Position numbers and translations under genes: made by a program. From NCBI RefSeq assembly GCF_018687715.1, contig NC_056758.1, positions 29,452,967-29,516,966 of the forward strand: DNA of 64,000 nt. Direction: 5' to 3'. Positions within the stretch are counted from its first letter, which is position 1, and each line of letters opens with the position of its first letter. This document shows, one piece after another, positions 62,201 to 64,000 of the stretch. The notes beneath the pieces are model-generated. The model made no database searches, had not been told where the DNA came from, and saw only the letters and a program-made list of their open reading frames with translations. The stretch comes from Carya illinoinensis (Eukaryota > Streptophyta > Magnoliopsida > Fagales > Juglandaceae).

Positions 62201-62893
62201 GCAATCCAACAAAACGGGCCAATGGTCTGAACCTATCCGGGGCAGTCGCTTTTGCCATACATCCGAAAAATGGCTTTCCCATTCTGGGGAGATTAGGAAA
62301 CGATCCAGTCGAGACCATGACTGATTGTTAGACCAAGTTGCGGTACCTCCGGCTAGTGGCAAATCTACCAAATTCAGATCAGAAATACATTCCGAGAACT
62401 CCTCCATGGCTGGCCTCATTCTTCTACTTCCATCCACTTCACTACAGAATCTTGCAACGTTAAAATCTCCTCCAATGCACCATGGAATATCCCACCAAGT
62501 ATACACCCCGGCTAATTCTTCCCACAGTAACCTTCTATCCATGTCTACATTGGGGCCATAAACACCCGCAAAAGCCCATAAAAAGTCATCGGACACACCC
62601 TTAAACGAACAAGCTATCATGTATTGTCCAATAAACTCATCTATCTTTTCCACCACCCTCCTATCCCACAACACCAACACCCCACCCGACGCCCCGTTAG
62701 ATGCCAAGTATGCCCAATCCACATGTACTCCACTCCATAAACTCCTCACAATCCTCCTATCGATCGTCTTCAATTTTGTCTCTTGCAAACATACTATATC
62801 CACTTTCCACTCCCGAAGCATATTCCTAATCCGTAGGCGCTTATTAATCTCATTAAACCCACGGACATTCCAAGAAACAATTTTAGGCTTCAT
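59252..62893 (-). CDS. LINE ORF2: endonuclease-reverse transcriptase, intact 1213 residues
   Basis: One uninterrupted frame. Residues 1-230 form an APE-type endonuclease (SWNVRGFN at 7, QETK at 37-40, GGDFN near 141, GSDHWP at 221). The RT covers roughly 455-770 (KAPGPDGFS at 451, ALIPKK near 497, YRPISL at 511, RGLRQGDPLSP at 635, catalytic FADD at 688). A C-terminal zinc-binding domain ([19 protein letters not shown]) follows. No RNase H domain. It nicks target DNA and copies its own RNA there. Start ATG 62893 lies inside the ORF1 stop region (ATGA). Key residues are present, so the enzyme could be active. Confidence 0.95.
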   Translation of the reverse strand: MKPKIVSWNVRGFNEINKRLRIRNMLREWKVDIVCLQETKLKTIDRRIVRSLWSGVHVDWAYLASNGASGGVLVLWDRRVVEKIDEFIGQYMIACSFKGVSDDFLWAFAGVYGPNVDMDRRLLWEELAGVYTWWDIPWCIGGDFNVARFCSEVDGSRRMRPAMEEFSECISDLNLVDLPLAGGTATWSNNQSWSRLDRFLISPEWESHFSDVWQKRLPRIGSDHWPVLLDCGGLSSGQRPFKFENMWLKSEGFVERVKQCWSSYQFQGTPSFIFAGKLKALKRDLRVWNTESFGNVGENRKIKLLEIQEIERLQGMHPLSQEELGRKAELIADVERLILLEEVSWRQKSRALWLREGDRSTRFFHRIANSHRRNNNIEMLKIEGVECRDEQTIHNHIVDFYENLLTEQAGWRPPLNGMVFDTLEQSDVLRLEREFQELEVLEVVKKMNRDKAPGPDGFSMGFFQDCWEVIKEDLMKVFQEFYMVGKFEKSLNTTFLALIPKKVGALEIMEYRPISLVNGVYKIISKVLANRLSEVVGKIVSNPQNAFVKGRQILDAALIANECLDSRLKTENSGFLCKLDMEKAYDHVNWEFLLNLLRRCGFGERWGKWIHWCISTAKFSALVNGGAVGFFNSSRGLRQGDPLSPLLFVIVMEALSRMITALVTNGFIEGFKIGTPEMGIINISHLLFADDTLIMCGAEQNQMQALKALFLCFEAVSGLKVNLEKSELVPIGVVPNKRQLARLLGCKLTSLPMTYLGLPLGSASRALSVWNTVIEKVERRLAGWKRMYLSKGGRITLIKSTLSNLPTYFLSLFPIPASVAARIEKLQRDFLWGGGMREEFKFHLVKWAEVCRPISGGGLGIRNLRVFNRALLGKWLWRYATEPESLWKMVIEKKYGALWGDWCSREVRGAYGVGLWKNIRKGWGVFNCFVKLQLGVGLRIKFWSDVWCDNRALQDLFPSLFQIASAKDVSVANVVETSGGHIHWNVTFSRAAQDWEISCFADFYSLLYAIRPNRQLEDVMWWKPTAKGSFTVRSFYKALTMEPNAQFPWKKIWRHKAPPKVSFFVWTASRGKILTIDNLRKRKIIITEWCCMCKGGGESVDHLLLHCDTAGILWNEVFTRLDLAWVMPKTVKTALASWPNLRGRQPIKAMWKMIPLCIMWCLWQERNERTFEDRERSLEELKVLFFRTLCSWAIAVDFNGMVFHDFLVSNVPT

Positions 62894-64000
62894 TGGGGAC
62901 CAGCCAGCCCCTTACCTTTCACTCTACCCCTTCTAGAGCTGCCTTCCATATTCATAGACCATGTCAATCTTCTCAGTTCCCGCTGTTTCTTCGATTGGCC
63001 TTTGTTTTTTTGATTATGCCCCTCCTCGATCGCTGTGAGCAATGCCATAAATTGCTCCTCGTATCCATCACATTCTATCCCCACAAATTTTTGGATCTCT
63101 TTCACCTTATGAAAGACCCATTCAGACACTTTCGATTGATCTGAAAAATAAAAATTCAAAGGAACAGGATCCTCCCTCCTACAGTTCTGGAAACCGTGTA
63201 TATCATCTTCAAAAGAGATATTTTCCAACCCCAACTGACCACTGACATCAGGAAACAACAAATCCCCATCCACCGACAGCCTCAAATCCTCAGATCCATC
63301 TCCCTCTTCCTCGCCTGAATCCGATTCCCTCACGACTCTACCCTGATCTTCCATCAACACTAAACCCATCTCTTTCATGCATACCGTCGGGACCCCATCA
63401 GAATGCTCCATCGCCGTCATCGGCGTCATCTGTGAGCTCGCCTCCCTTCTCTCCACCGTCGGCGAGCTTTGCGGCATCATCTCTATTACACTCAGCCTCG
63501 GAGCTGCCGGAATCTCGTCGACGGTCTCCAGTACCACTGTCGGCGAGTTCTGTGGTGTCTCAACCTCTTTAGAGGATACGCCTATAACTGGGTCTTCCGA
63601 ATTGGACCTGGGCTGAGGAGGCCCAGGCCCGACACGAGGCCCTCCACTCGTGGAAGCCTTAGTCCCGTACACAATAAGAGGGGGACTTACCATGGTATTT
63701 GGGCTACAGGCCCCCAGCTCCAGGCCCACCGTTCCAGACCTCCCCTTTTCATCCTCCATTTTCCTTCCTGTTTCCTGAATCAGCCCGACACATTTTCTGA
63801 CTTCTTCCATGTCCTTCTGCAACTTCCTCAACTGGCCCTGTAGCTCCAACAGACGTTTGCTGGATACCCACATCTCCTATCCAACTACCCTGCCCGACTC
63901 TGCATTTTGAAGATGGCGTGGGGCTCGATCCCCCCCAGCTACATGGCTTGCACCTCCGGCCTGCACGTACACCGATCCCGACGTGAGGACCTCCTTAAAG
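62890..64000 (-). CDS. LINE ORF1 (partial), in-frame TAG near the window edge
   Basis: The frame from ATG 63873 to TGA 62890 gives 327 residues: a short coiled-coil-like start (LLELQGQLRKLQKDMEEV), a Pro/Ser/Thr/Glu-rich middle, and a basic tail (SKKQRELRRL, RRGRVKGKG). The same frame is open upstream of the ATG to the edge (KEVLTSGSVYVQAGG) except for a TAG at 63877-63879, so ORF1 is probably longer and interrupted. ORF1 proteins normally bind the LINE RNA; the usual DUF4283 and CCHC parts would lie outside the window. Confidence 0.8.

Larger units (their letters stand above)
59180..64000 (-). mobile_element. L1-type LINE, nearly full length, 5' end beyond the window
   Basis: The T-run at 59180-59187 is the poly(A) end of an element on the - strand. 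Going up: short 3' UTR, ORF2 (59252-62893), ORF1 (62890 to the window edge). It is the best preserved of the family seen at 4.5-5.8, 8.6-11.9, 13.5 and 20.7-21.5 kb. The 5' flank is outside, so the target duplication cannot be checked. Confidence 0.95.

Noticed and set aside
61152..62936. Several + strand frames of 60-105 codons
   Set aside because: All are antisense to the intact LINE ORF2.

Overview
This is nuclear DNA of a flowering plant. The evidence is large spliced genes with GT-AG introns, AT-rich spacers, and plant-type mobile elements (Ty1/copia, TRIM, L1-type LINEs, a Mutator-like element, hAT and Harbinger-like MITEs). The host proteins read like those of a eudicot. A woody eudicot such as a member of the Fagales is my guess from repeat style and is not demonstrated.

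Host genes. Three host genes all lie on the + strand. (1) 1-22170: the 3' part of a large AAA-ATPase gene, 22 coding exons, with an 11.1 kb intron full of repeats. (2) 25393-28436: a complete six-exon thiamine pyrophosphokinase gene. (3) 53483-56802: a complete LSM4 gene (U6 snRNP / mRNA-decay Sm-like protein) whose AUG is the last codon of a 36-nt exon. A lone exon-like fragment of a beta-galactosidase SUEL lectin domain lies at about 57.9-58.06 kb on the - strand.

Mobile DNA makes up most of the rest. Introns of the AAA gene hold several LINE fragments (one nested in another with a perfect 15-bp target duplication), MITEs and a TRIM solo LTR. A complete but decayed copia element occupies 31302-37346 (5-bp duplication ATTTA). 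A complete Mutator-like element of 12,791 bp occupies 38558-51348, with TIRs of about 240-265 bp and a perfect 9-bp duplication TTTAATATA. It carries a GRF zinc-finger gene on + and a FAR1-like transposase pseudogene on -. Inside it are an 897-bp hAT element, a 1.58 kb RNase H LINE end, and a tandem array of a duplicated exon plus intron. A SIRE-like solo LTR lies at 51591-52931. A TRIM with three LTRs lies inside an LSM4 intron (54811-55528). A near full-length L1-type LINE on the - strand (59180 to the right edge) has an intact 1213-residue ORF2, overlapped ATGA-fashion by ORF1.

The most notable unit is the 12.8 kb Mutator-like element: its ends are exact, and it joins a FAR1-type transposase, a GRF zinc-finger cargo gene and a repeated-exon array. 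The host genes look functional; nearly all transposon genes carry stops or frameshifts, except the LINE ORF2.
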